A DNA stretch of 64,000 nucleotides, taken from Paragonimus westermani. Taxonomy: Eukaryota > Platyhelminthes > Trematoda > Plagiorchiida > Troglotrematidae. The notes under the pieces are model-generated. The model was not told the DNA's origin. It did not search any database and worked only from the letters and a program-made list of their open reading frames with translations. Each line of letters begins with the position of its first letter. Positions within the stretch are counted from its first letter, which is position 1. The stretch is from NCBI GenBank assembly GCA_008508345.1, contig QNGE01003493.1:1-64000 (forward strand), given 5' to 3'. Shown here piece by piece: positions 23,497-35,700 of the stretch. The position numbers and the translations under genes are program-made.

Positions 23497-25059
23497 ATAT
23501 GAAATCTAAGGAACAGAGTATAGTCCTAGTTTCGGTTACACGATATTACATATCTTGTCTTGTATGAACTAGTGATACCCCAGCAGTCCAAACAACCAAT
23601 AGGATTTCAACATTTCTCTCAAGTGACACCACTGAGTAATACTGTCAGACAACCTATCAAATTATTTAGATCGTTCATCTCACATGTACAAAAAATCGGC
23701 CGCTTCAAACAAGATGACATGCGAGGTTTTTAATGTTTTGTGTCTTTCTTGTCCCCCAACTGGTGAACTAGGCTCGTTGTTAAAGTTTCTAGGCCAACTT
23801 GCCACCTTCCCTTACACGATACTTTTTATTCAAATTCAGTTCAATCTCCTTTTTGCTTCCAATTAGAGGCGAAACTCTTGTTTGACAACTGAATCTTATG
23901 TCTAAGTCGTGTGAACGTCTTTTTTTACTGTGCACAGAAACACTCAAAAATGACACGACTTGTGCGGATGGATTAAGTTATGCTGTTACAAGAATCATTT
24001 TCTTTTCTGTCCGTCCTTTAACAACGCCCAGTTTAACGTATTTATGCGCAATAGCCTCATATATGTCTCGTTAACTAGTCTATGCTTCTAAAGTCTTCAT
24101 GTCAACTTCCCTTAGCCTTGTAGTCTACGGTCTGGAGTTCTCAGCTTACCAGAATCAACTCAGCTCAGTCATGAGCAACACCCGATCGCTGAGGCATTGT
24201 AAACAAAATTCAGTTTGCCCGCCTGAGTCGGTTTCAAACAAATAAGCAGAGGTGAACGCGTTTGCTACCTTAGCGTTACGGTAAATCTGTGTGATTCAAA
24301 GAAGTGGAGTAATCAACACTGTCATGAATGCATGTGATTACAATGTAGGTTTGTCCAGATTAGCTGTCATAGCCTAATGCATCGCTCACAATTTTTGCTA
24401 CTCAATGCCCTCCTGAGAATTGTCATAAAAGTTATTAATCTGGAACGGAAACCCACTTTACAATCATATTTCATCTCATCAGAGCTGAGGAAACCATAAA
24501 TTGTGATGTCAACATTTCGTTTACTCTCATTACCAGCAAACATAAAAATGGGGATTTTTTACATCCAGCAGTTAAGAACAAACAGCGACTTAAATGCACA
24601 GCTCTAAAGAGTATTACATAATTATCAACAAGGTAGGTTTCTGAAAAGTTTCTTCAACTATTTTTCTACAAACCATTCTTTCTATTGTGTTCGGACAAAC
24701 ACTACTTCGCCAAAAGCTGAGAACTTTAACTTTCTGATAGGCAACTTGATGATGCATTATGGTGAGGTGTTTATTCTACTATCATATACAAACTTTTGCA
24801 TTGACGGGATAAAGCAAGACACATCACAGCGAGTGGATGAACCTATCCGGAAACGGTTGAACTGACTAGTGACGGGCCAACTTTAGCTTATTCATCGATC
24901 GCCAAACATCTCCAGAGGTCACCAACTTGACTTATTTAGCCATTCAACTAATTTGTTTTGCCGAATTTGTGAGTCTTTCAACCTACGAGCTTGGAAACAG
25001 ATTACAAACCATGTTAATAGGGGGAAAGTAGGTTTATCGAGAAGAAGTCCATTGGTGGC

Positions 25060-25305
25060 ATGACTAAGTTGAGAGCAAACCCATGGACGTTGTACACTGT
25101 TTACTTCAGGGCGAACCCCAGCCAAATCCCGGCCGTGGCAAGGATATGCACTACTGACGAGCTCTAATGAGAGCGAAACTTGAGTCCAGTGCTTCTTTTC
25201 AAAAGAGGCTGGCTGAAAAGTCTGTCTGAATGCGAAGGCTGCGATCAAATGCGAGTGATGGTCGACTTGAAAATAAATCAACTCCTCGACTAATCATCAG
25301 CAACA
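25060..25305 (+). mobile_element. Family A SINE with hammerhead, in the Ig-gene intron
   Basis: The head is diverged (A box barely recognisable). The part from about 25120 onward matches the 48.8-kb copy: CCGTGGCAAGGATATGCAC, the ribozyme, GAGGCTGGCT, AATGCGAAGGCTGCGATC and a tail with ATCAACTCCTCGACTAATCA. It lies within the 11-kb intron, on the strand opposite to the gene. Confidence 0.7.
25148..25192 (+). ncRNA. Hammerhead ribozyme with perfect stem II
   Basis: The core is CTGACGA, a perfect five-pair stem II (GCTCT-AATG-AGAGC), GAAA, stem III CTTGAG, and GUC. Stem I has five pairs (GCACT/AGTGC) with one A-C mismatch next to the core. Because it varies from the 48.8-kb copy while keeping every core base, it supports the ribozyme call by covariation-like evidence. 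Confidence 0.7.
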
Positions 25306-26267
25306 CATTTTGATCGAACTGGGGGTATATTAACTTCGACTTTCAAGGATGATGACTGTTCGACGTTGTGTTAAATCTTTCTATCCCATGAAAATTACTA
25401 TTCTGAATGAGTCACCGCATTCAGTTCACTAATCCCATGCTGATTAGACAGGGAAGAAATCTTATCGATTCTTCCAGAGAGGGAACTGTAGAAATATATA
25501 CAGAAGATACGGTAGCTGTTGTGCTGGCAATCTTACGTACAGAGTTTACGTGAGAAAGCTATCCACGAAGTTTTACAGTCATGCACAACCTTCACCGTGG
25601 AACCATTTGTTTATGAGTTACGAGCAGACGCCCAGCTGTAGAGGTCCATTAATGTGTAACAATAATTGGGGTGCTGAAGTCAATCAACATTCCCATATTG
25701 ACAGATCTACTGAATTCAAAACTTTTCGTCAATGGTTCGAATAATTCTAGCTCAGTTTGTTGAGTTTAGGTTATCAGGTTGAGAATGGTAAGGTGTCATA
25801 TTCCGGGTGTTGAATGTTCCCTGTACAACTCACTGCTCTATACCCAAAAATCCTTTGTTAAAGTTTTCAGATTATAAAGATATATCTCTTGTTCTTCAAA
25901 CACACCAGGGGAAGTAACGATCACTGTTCGACATTGATTTGTTTGACCGAGTCAAAGTACTGTTTATGTGGTTGTTTATGATTTGTGATGTAGGTGAGAC
26001 TAATTATTCAGATGGGGACCAGATTCTCTGATACATTGTTCTTGGATGCAGCTTTACTGTGCCTTGGTTGGCTCAAATAATCGACCTGACATGATACTAT
26101 CAGTCAGTCACCAAAACAGTTCTCCATAAAATTTATTTCTCAGTTGCAACTGATTGATCGTAAGTGTTAATGAATGTTAACGACGTATCAAGGTAATCTT
26201 TGCTTAGGACGGCGAATCCTTCTAACAGAAACATAAAACCACTAACTTATACATTACTGCTTCTCAC

Positions 26268-26594
26268 CAGATGATTCCGCGATCGATAGTCTGGTAGTGA
26301 GTAGGCCGTATGTTCTAACTTTGAATGGGGACTTGCAAAATGATTGGTCAACTCCCTTCCTTGAGGGTCAAACCAGACCAACAGTTCTTGATCGTGTCCG
26401 TTTGTAGTACCCGGCATACAGCACGTCAAAGTGATTCGGCCGCCTTCGGATGCTAGGCGACTATGTGAACCACCAACAACGCCGATTCGATTCGGTTCGG
26501 AGCAGAAAGCTCTCAGTCGCATGGCAGATAGAGTGAACGCAACATGAGTCAACTCCAACAGCAGCAACGGAATTAACATAATCCATTTCGGCAT
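26268..26594 (-). CDS. First coding exon of a secreted or cell-surface Ig-domain protein
   Basis: The exon encodes 109 residues. Residues 1-24 look like a signal peptide: basic/polar MPKW, then a hydrophobic core with IMLIPLLLLEL. An Ig domain starts near residue 35, with strand B Cys58/Cys59 (LTCC) and strand C Trp74 (VWFDP). The sequence then stops being open at a good donor, CTG|GTGAGA, in phase 0. Exon 2 starts in phase 0 and supplies the missing DDAGVYSC motif, so the two exons together make one Ig domain. The ATG at 26592-26594 is preferred over an upstream in-frame methionine at 26628-26630, because that one lies before a pyrimidine-rich 3' splice site (AG at 26611-26612) and so is probably intronic. 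The mature product should be extracellular or membrane-anchored. The family is not identifiable; adhesion molecules and Ig-bearing receptors are both possible. Confidence 0.75.
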
Positions 26595-26610
26595 GGTTAT
26601 CTTTTTCTGT

Positions 26611-28959
26611 CTGAAAGTGCAAAACAACATAACTAATCAGTTAATTGTCGTAAATCTTAGTAGAAAATGATAACACTTAGTCTGTAAAAAAGTATACCCT
26701 CATTAAGTTGCTGGTTTAGTTCGGTTATATAAATGTCTTTTGTAACGAAATTGCGTTAATTTATCTCCCAATTTTGATGTTTTATGGCGTACAGATTGAT
26801 ATCTTTTAAGTAGAAACTATCTACATTTACCTAAACGGATGTTCATCACGATCAGCCAGAAATGATAGTTTTACCTAAATCGGTAACTGTCGTGTGCCGT
26901 GTTATCCTCTCGAAAAAAGTCAGGACAAAAACCTGAGCAACACTAAGTAATCTCAGTCTGTTGAAAAAACACTATTTTTAAAGAAACAGCAGTATTCACG
27001 ACTGTTACTAAGCGCCAGGCGTCTTCACGTTTCGATTAGCCAGTTCGCTGCCGTGTTGTTTCATGGTCTTGCATCTAGCACCTCGGCTGTTTAAAACAGA
27101 TACGCATTTAACAGCAGCCGGTCTCTGCCTGTGAGTGGTTGGCACCAGTCTGGCCACAATTCTGTCTGTAGCAATTTGTGCGTGGAAACTGATCGACCGA
27201 ACCTTCTGCAATCGAGAAGTCGCCCCAGTTCAAACTCATCATAGTAACGAACGATTTTCATTCAATGTGTGCTTTACTTTCCTGAATAACTAGGGGATGA
27301 ACAGAGTTTGTGGGTGATTTGGTCACATGCTGTGGACCTGCACGGACAAGCTCCACGAAGAAAAGAGGAGAGTGAAGATAGCACCAGATTTTCAAGTGGT
27401 CATCTTCTACCTGATGCCGTGTCCAAGTACTTGTAGCCAGGGTGAAACTCTTCCAGTCCAAGGCAGTATATAATCTACAAGTAACCTGATGAACGAGAGT
27501 TTCTTGTTATATTCATTCCATTGATTAGAGCCTAAGGACCACTATATCTGGTCACAGAGGAGTGTTATTGCGTGTTTAAGTATCCTAAGGTATTCTACAA
27601 TAATTCTACGTTCTCCACCACAGTTTCGCCTTCCATAATTGTTTACTGCATTTTATTCATATGGAACAAATGGTGCTTATCATTTGCAGGGATAAATTTG
27701 ACGTCAGTACCCAAATTTGTAACAGTTTCCTTGAGAATTGCCACACACAAACCAACCCTCCGCTTGTTTGTATGAAGTTGTATTTGACAACACGCAGTAA
27801 GTCACACGGCGACAATTAAGTTCGATTCAGTTCAGTTTTCGATCCAAACCGACTTCAAACAGGAACTGTGCACTTTTCACATCAGATTGCTTTCTGGGAC
27901 ATTTAAGACTGTAATGCTGGGAAAGACAAGACCGTTATTCCAATGTGTATTTTTAGTCATCACCTAAAAACGTCAAGTTTCCGGTCATCAGTACGGTCAA
28001 ACTGCGACGCGTTCGCAGTTGTAACTGTCAAACAGGAAGTCACCCTCTCAAAGAAACATACAAGAAAGGAGTTCAATATTTCAAGTCAGTTACACATCTC
28101 GGAACCAAAATAACCAGTAAACAATACCGTACAAACCGTGAGGTTACGACAGAAATACTGAAAAATCGGTTACATTTTGAAAGCCAAAAGTCCCCAGGTT
28201 AGTAGCTGCAAAAAACTAACACCGCCAAACAAGTTAATAGAAAATAAGTGCAGGAATTGTAAACTATGCCTCCTTCCTCTGTCTCTGTTGTTTTTAACAG
28301 TCTATTTTACTGAATGTATTAAAGTTATTTTTAGGTTACACAAACACACAACAAATGGGAAGTCCAGTTTTTGGAAGCAAATTAAGTTAGCAAGTGATTG
28401 CATGTCAAAAAATCTAACTTTCACCTCATGGCTTATCGATAGTGGGACAGATGATAATAGGGTGACCACTTGGTCCAACTATCGTCATTGTCACGAATGT
28501 TAAGTTCAGTGAACAATTAACAAAGCAAATCTCTAACCTGTGTGTTTACGGATGATGAGCTTGTTGCATTTTCTCAGTGCTTGGTTGAATCGAAATTTGC
28601 AGCTCAGACGTTTAGACTTCCATCAACTAACGTAGTTTAGTGTGTGTATTGTTCGCTTATGCTGGAGACATTTGTGAAGAGATCACCGAGAATGAACCGA
28701 GTTTTCCAAACAAAACCCTGCAGTCATATGGTTATTTCAGTCTATTTATCGCGGATCCGTTCAGTCTTGGAATATCTAGTTGACACTATAAATCGTCCAT
28801 GAACAAAAAACCATTTAATGTACCGCTGATTTGTCAACTTCTCTGACACAAAAATTCTGCATTTCTAGTCATTCCGTTTAACTGTTTCAGATTCTGATGC
28901 CCTGTTCCAAAAATCCGACGTTCCAGTCAGTCAGCTCTGATGACAAGTACGTAGAACAC
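26611..28959. other. Upstream flank of the Ig gene; no supported gene
   Basis: Immediately upstream of 26610 is a pyrimidine-rich splice acceptor. Promoter elements cannot be identified. Two short minus-strand frames at 27008-27211 and 27258-27461 are more GC-rich than their surroundings and may be an old mobile-element relic, but no domain is recognisable. Confidence 0.45.
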
Positions 28960-29170
28960 CTCACATGTGTAGGAGCCAAGTCCACTGGTCTGATCAAACA
29001 AAACATTAACTGCAAGTTGAGAATGAGTGACGTGCCTTGCCCGATGACAGTACGATTATCCGTACCGCTGTTTACAAAGGCGCTTCCAAGTAACAATGTG
29101 CGATGATCAATAACCAGTGTGTAGTCATCAAAGTTTTGACGCTTTACTAATAGATCCCACAGTTCTTTCA
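28960..29170 (-). pseudogene. Ig-like exon or exon relic with a frame break
   Basis: On the minus strand an open frame starts after a weak AG at 29171-29172 with KELWDLLVKRQNFDDYTLVI and continues through RTVIGQGTSLILN, which resembles the second half of an Ig domain. The expected closing motif, TSGLGSYTCEV, is present straight afterwards but in another frame, so a one-base indel near 29000 separates the two parts. A possible donor is GAG|GTGTTC. It lies 2.3 kb upstream of the signal-peptide exon, so it would belong to a neighbouring Ig gene or a decayed duplicate. It could also be a chance match, or a sequencing error in a real exon. Confidence 0.3.
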
Positions 29171-32100
29171 CTATAATTATTCATATTTACATTCGTCAAC
29201 ATTCTCTTTCTGAAAATCCCACCGTCAGGATTAATAACAGTTTGTGCAAGCGTACAAGTGAGTAGAGTTCCTAGGTAATATTATGCATATTTGCGCGTCT
29301 AATTCTTCTATCCTGTGAAAAAGTACTTCACCTTTCGCATCCGCAGGTCAAGTCCCGTCATCTGTTGTCTTTCTGAATGTAATTTGACATTATTACTGTA
29401 ACCAGCCAGTATTTCTAGCTTGAACGTTCACATTTGAACGTCTGTCCAAATTATTTTTCCGCCGGATAGGATTTTCATGTTTCTAATTGGTGTACCATCT
29501 GGCCGACCCGCATTGACCAGCTATACTGAAAAAAGATTCCCACTGACACGCTTCTACATATTATTCCTCTGGATTCAAACAAAATAGGAGGGATGTTGAA
29601 TGCAGCCGTGAAAAGTTCCACCGCGAGTCACATGTGAGGATGTATCCGATCATCCTTTGGTTTCGTTTACCGTGATACTAATCCAGACAAGGGTGCAGCT
29701 AACCATATAAACATGTGTGATATCCCATAGAAATGACCACATTTTGTAGCGAAATTACTAGCTAAAGTGTCATAATGTTTGAAACAGTGCGGTATTATTG
29801 TAAGCCAGGTTTGACACTCCTGATCTATGGCAGTACTATCCGGTTTTTAAATAACCAATTAGGTGAAAACAGTTCATTTAAAACTTTTCAAATAACACTT
29901 TTTGGGAAAAAATTCTGTCAAAACAAATGATAGCCACCCCCGAATGAAAACTATTGGTTAAAAGTTTATTGGAAGGTTAAACGTTTAAAGCCGAAAGAAA
30001 TAATATATTCTAAGAAAGATTTCACATCGGAACGACTAAAACTCTCAACTTGGTAAACTTGAACACTAAATTTGAAAAGTTAATCAGTAACAGATGTGAA
30101 CACATACACATCAAAAGACGTCTCCAAGCCCACCAACAGCTAAACATTACCAGCTCTCGTCCTTTCACCGATTCGACTTTTTGTAAGAGATAAAGTTTAG
30201 ACAATTATTCTCATACTTTCCACATTTTTTAAACTTAGGTATTAATTAGAAAATTCTCAGTTCTGGATTACGGATGGGTTCCAAGGATCATGCTGGTTAA
30301 CCCGGAAATCGTCTGTTTAACAGACACAAATTGACGTGCAACTGTCTGGTAGACTACAAGTGAATCTGAAATAAACTAAGACATTTGATATCTAATAGTG
30401 TTTAAATCTTTAAAAGCACCGCAAGGTATTTCTCAATGCCCTCAGTTCACGGGAAACTCGCCATCACGATGACAAAGTTTACAAAACAGAACATAGTGGA
30501 TTTATGTGTTTGCAAACCCCTTTCGTCCGGGACCTATGGAGTGCAGCCACGATTACATTTACTACTTACAACCAACTGCATTTCTGTGTGCTGTTCGATC
30601 AATTGTTTGCCTACCTCCATCTAAGACCATGCGGCTATCACACGAGAAATAGGTGCTTCTTATGGCAAAATGTGAGAAAAACGACTTCATCTAAGTTGAT
30701 AAACCTTTAAAAACTGGGCAATTAGACTCCGTCACACTTGACTAATAAGTTGCCAATTTTCATCCTCTCTTTTGTTGAGGCTACTCACTGTGTGTGATCT
30801 ATTACGAAACCTGGTCGACAAAAGTGTGAGAATGACTGACAACCATTCTTGCAAGCGTTCGCATTCAGCAGCAATATGTTCGGCTTCTCCTCAATTAATA
30901 TTCATAACAAACATCCAACTCACCTTTGCGTGACAACCTTCTAGTAGCCAAGGCGACTGCAAAAACAATTGGATTCATCTAGTACGCATACGGAGGCCAG
31001 TGGACAAATCTAGTGAAACAAACTGAACATACAAACAACTTTTATGACTCTGTATGGACGATTTCCTGGAGCATCTGGAAACCTACTATCCGGTGTTTGG
31101 TAGCCAAAGCTATGAAAAATCCTCTTCATCCTAAACATTCGCTTACTTAAAAGTTATCCTTCTTGATATTGTAATTGCCGTATCGTTTGTCAAAATTGGT
31201 TTTCACTCATACCAATTACATTTGGTTCTTTGAATGTTAGGGACTTTATTCTTCGTTTAGAACAACCTCCTCCCAATCAAGTACTATTTTTATCAATTAT
31301 AAATAGCGGAAATTCCCAGAAACATCTACAGGTTACCTTCGCTGTTTTAACCTACTCTACATTCCATCACGATCATCAGTGGCTTAGTGACCTGAACCAC
31401 CATATTCAATAATCTTCCTCTGATCTTCTGATTCGAAGTTATCTGTAGGTCACTACGCACCATACAAATATCCCGTATTTTTCTCTTTATCTCAAAAGTT
31501 TTGAGGTGGGTCAGAGGGATTTCATACATATCCTTTGATTCGACGTGGGAGCAATCTGTGGGGAAAATCAGGTGAATCTCGAGATCAAGGTGCCTTTCTT
31601 TTCTTGGTGAGAGAAGAAAAGTTTGCTTACTATTCAAATCAACGCTGTTCTTTGGACAATCCGTCCTATATTTCCGAAGGTTTGCAACGATACCCCGGCC
31701 ATAATGTCTAATAATGTTCACGAAGTAATTTGTGAACACGTAGCACTGCATGTTGTTAAGAAGACACCGGTTGTCACGGTGTTCTATCCAGAAATTCCAC
31801 CAATGTTAAATTTAGCCGAATCATGAATTGTTCAGCGACTAGCGTTTCACTTGGTAGTGACGTTAACGGCTTGAGTTTGATAGCTTCAAACGAAATCATC
31901 GTATGCACGTTACCAACGGGACATAGATTGCCGTTTCGCATCCGAAACGCTCTGTGTCGTAAAAGCTATAGCATTAGCTTCGATTAGTGAAGTTGGTGCT
32001 TCTCTCCAGTTAAACGACAATCGAAACGTTCAGTGGAATAAAAACACCTGAACTGATTTCATATTGAAGTTAGTAGGGGAGTTTGTAATTTGGGAAGTCC

Positions 32101-32701
32101 CAGAAAGTTCCTTAAAAGTGATGAGTTGCTTTTCCACAATGTCACATCTTTCCAGTGTGGTTCTCACAAACACATTATTTAAAGAAGCATAAAAGAGCCG
32201 AAGTCATAAACTAAAGTCAGTTAACATAAATTTCGCCAAGTTCGTTAAACTTGACTACGTACAGTGAATGTGCAGCGGAAAATTCAAAGTGTACATTACA
32301 TTGTGTTATATGGTGTAAGATGCACTCACAGTAAAATGTGAAATGTGATTTAAGGCTTTGGGAAGTAATCAAAAGTTTTGATCTTTAAACGTTAAATGGC
32401 AAATATTTACTCGGAAATTTAAAATTCTCAAAACTGCTGTTATTGGCATATTTGCAATGAACACAGTGCAAGTTTTTTCTTATTAAACGTCCTCGACTGT
32501 TTGTTCTTATTAACAATGGTTAGCAAGGAGACTCGTCAGGAAGAAAGCATATACATATGTAGTACGTTATATTTATGAAACTGGCAAATTGACTGGAATG
32601 AATCAGATCAGCAAAGCGCTGTCGCACTTTTGTCCAGAAATTTACTGACTCATTTGAGCAGCCATGAGCATGCGCTAGACTAGCTTGATCGACCTCAGTT
32701 T

Positions 32702-32719
32702 ACTGATGATGATGATGGT
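32702..32719. repeat. Short GAT microsatellite
   Basis: About four GAT units with one imperfect unit following. Confidence 0.7.
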
Positions 32720-35700
32720 GACAACAGTTGACCAGAAGCTACAACAGTACAAATGACCGACATATATGGCTTGAGGTGATATTGGAGTCTAAGACTGGTG
32801 TCAAAATCTTCGTTCTTGAGTTGGTCAGAACTTGAAAGTTCTATCGGTGAAGCAGAATTCAACAGCTCAAATTTCTCATAAGTCAACTCCGTCAAGTAAA
32901 GATGGGAAAGGTTGAATAAATTAGAAATACTTTATCACCATCGCAATTTTATTCATTACAATGAAAAAGATGTTCACGTCAACTGGTTACTTCTATGAGG
33001 CTTTCTCAAAATAGAGCAGCCACAGCATACTGATAAGAACGGATGTGAACCTCCAGGCAATGTTTAATGAATCCGGTAATAAAAACGCTTAAGTCATTTA
33101 ATCGTCAGCTTAAAACTGAGGCGTAATTTTTAATTACATCAACAAAATCTAACGCGACCTACTTTTATAATAATGTTTCGCCAGCTGAAGAGATTATTGA
33201 TTGAAGACTAAATTATCCGGAACATTTTGTAAAATGGAAAGGAGTTCTAGCCCAGATGGTCAACTGAGCATATATTATTTCAGTTGTGACAAATAATCAC
33301 TGCCTTTGGCAGTGTTCGAATTTACTTACCTGACATTGAACTACCGGTAATTGGGTATTTTCAAAAAGGGCTTCTTGAAAGTGGTTTGCGTTTTTTAGCT
33401 CATATTAACCTCTGGGACTACCCTAATGGTAAGTTAACGGTTATTTCAGTTGTGCAAAGCCAAAGGGATCTCAAATACTGGAGAGTACACCGACTCATTT
33501 GTCCACCACAAACGCATCATCCAGCTCTGTTAATCATACGTAATCCGACCATTTTGTCTACGAAGAGAACCGATCGTAGTGGACATACAGTGTTATTTCA
33601 TAGAAGACTGTAACTAATTAAATTCCGACTACATGTTGTAGTAAGAAATATCTAGAAACATACTCGCCAGTTAACAACCGCGGTTGCAGATTAAATTGTC
33701 AGAAAAGTTTAATTAATAATGACAACAAAATATGTATCATCTACGGAAAACCAATAAAAGACTTTCAAACATTCGGTCAGTACATCCGTTTATTTCGTAT
33801 TCTGTGAATTGTTTATTGGTTTCCCACTGGGATTCGACCATACTGATACATCTGATTAGTCTGACAGATCGGTTAATTTATTGGTATTGTGAGTTCTATC
33901 AATATAATGTTACTAATGTTTTGCATTATCAATTTATCGGGTGGCAAAATTACCACGTTATCTTTCTATAACCCGCAGTTTGTTGTTTATCACACGTTTG
34001 ATTTGCTCATATTCATTTTCTTAGTTATATAACTTTTCTCGAAATTATTTGAAAGTCATCAGGTATGAATTCTGTATCGATCTCTTTCCGACCTCATATG
34101 GTTCTATCGCTTTCTTTGAACGGATTTTGAAGTCTAACGTTAGGGATCAGATATACATCACGATATCGGTGATGATCGGCGAATTCTCGAAGAATGGCAG
34201 TGTAGAATGGGTTCACAGGGCTGGTGATCAAGTGGATGAGAAGTTTGGCTTGTGATGTGAAAGTTTTCCGGTTTGATCCCTGATTCAGACATTTGGATTA
34301 GTTCACGCAACAACAAAAAGGTGGGCGCCATGAATGATGTTCAACCTGTGAAGCCGTAACACGTGCAAATTGTTAGTCCGAGATGAATTGTGTTCTGGGA
34401 AGAACTGATAATATCATTCGAACGAGAATAAACGAGTGTACTCCGAAATAGTTGGTAATGAGTTCGTCTCAGCTAGCCACATAGTGAACAACGCATTCGC
34501 AAGGCATATTCATCAGTTACGAAACATGAGGTAATGTTGGATCATCACAGGAATCGGATATCATTGTTCACTTTTACAAGGCTCGTGCTTATGAGACTGA
34601 CAGTAAGTTACAATCGCTCATAGTAATCTACGTCAAGCTGTTGTTACTTTATCAAAACTTCACAAGTTGGACTTGGTTCATAGGTGTTCTCTTTTATGTA
34701 TGGAATTTTTTCTCTGTGTCACGTCATTGTCCTCTGAACTGTGTGAGAAAGGAATGAAAATCTCAGAACACGTGTTAGTCCAATCTATTTTTCCCGATAA
34801 GCTGCATGAGATTATCTGATAAACTGTTGATGATAGTGCAATTTAGTCTGAAATATCCAGATTCAATGTCCTCACATTTGTTATATTTATTGAACGTGAT
34901 AGCTATTCATCAGCCCTAGCAAAGCTAGTGACATTTAAGGCGACTGATTTTGTGAGTATTAAAAGTGTTTGAGTATGGTGAACGGATAAAGCACATAGGC
35001 AGCAATTGGTTAGCAAACACAACCAAAATCACCTATCCGATTTTAAAAATCCTGACAAGTTGATTAACAGAACTGAGTTGACTGAAAAACTGACAGGCAA
35101 ACTGTTCTAGCCCAGCCTGTAGCACTTCAAATGATAATTTACATAAGCCATTAAGAGATTTCATACCTTCACTGAAGGTTATTACCATGATGTTCTCATT
35201 GCTTTAGAGTTGTTGACAACCTTTGTCGTGTTAATCGCGAGAATAAATTTCGCAAGATAATAGTTGATTTTCTAAAAATATGTTCATGTTATCCTTACCT
35301 CAAGCCTGTCTCTAAAAACGAGCTAACCTTGTTAATTCGAACCCTAGGTCTTAATTGTATTAATGCTTGTTAACAGTAGAGATGTTCATGAAAATATCTA
35401 ACCTCAAACAAGACGTCTGGTTGTCTAGCGTTTCCTGTGTAAACTAACTGCCTCTCAAAAAGTTGCCCCACTAAGGACACAACAAAAAGATGTGAAAACA
35501 GTATTAACAACGAACGGCTCTATACGAGAAAATGTCGAAATAAAATAATTAACAGTTTTCAAACAAACGATTCAATCAACAGATGAGTTTTTCTGAAAAA
35601 CGGGGAATTCACAACAGAACACAGGTGATCATCAATTTAAAGTTTTGTATGCACTATTTGCAGTCAGCATTCACCAGACTTTTTCAGTTTAGATATATGA

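Larger units (their letters stand above)
15176..26267 (-). other. 11.1-kb phase-0 intron inside Ig domain 1, carrying repeats
   Basis: The intron runs from GTGAGA (donor) to TTCCAG (acceptor) and splits Ig1 between strands C and E. It holds the Penelope-like element at about 20.8-23.5 kb and a hammerhead SINE at 25.06-25.3 kb. The rest (15.2-20.8, 23.5-25.0 and 25.3-26.2 kb) is AT-rich sequence in which I see only short chance ORFs. Direct joining of the two flanking exons is inferred from matching phase and Ig topology, not from a transcript. Confidence 0.6.

Noticed and set aside
31347..31751. A minus-strand 134-codon frame with TKPLMIVMEC and YGRGIVANLRKYR, resembling the hinge region of receptor tyrosine kinases
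   Set aside because: The two kinase-like pieces are in the wrong order for a kinase domain, and no HRDLAARN or other kinase motif was found near them. Probably chance, though worth a profile search.
32695..32895. A minus-strand 66-codon frame ending in a serine run
   Set aside because: The serine run is the GAT microsatellite read in reverse; the rest has no domain or good splice borders.
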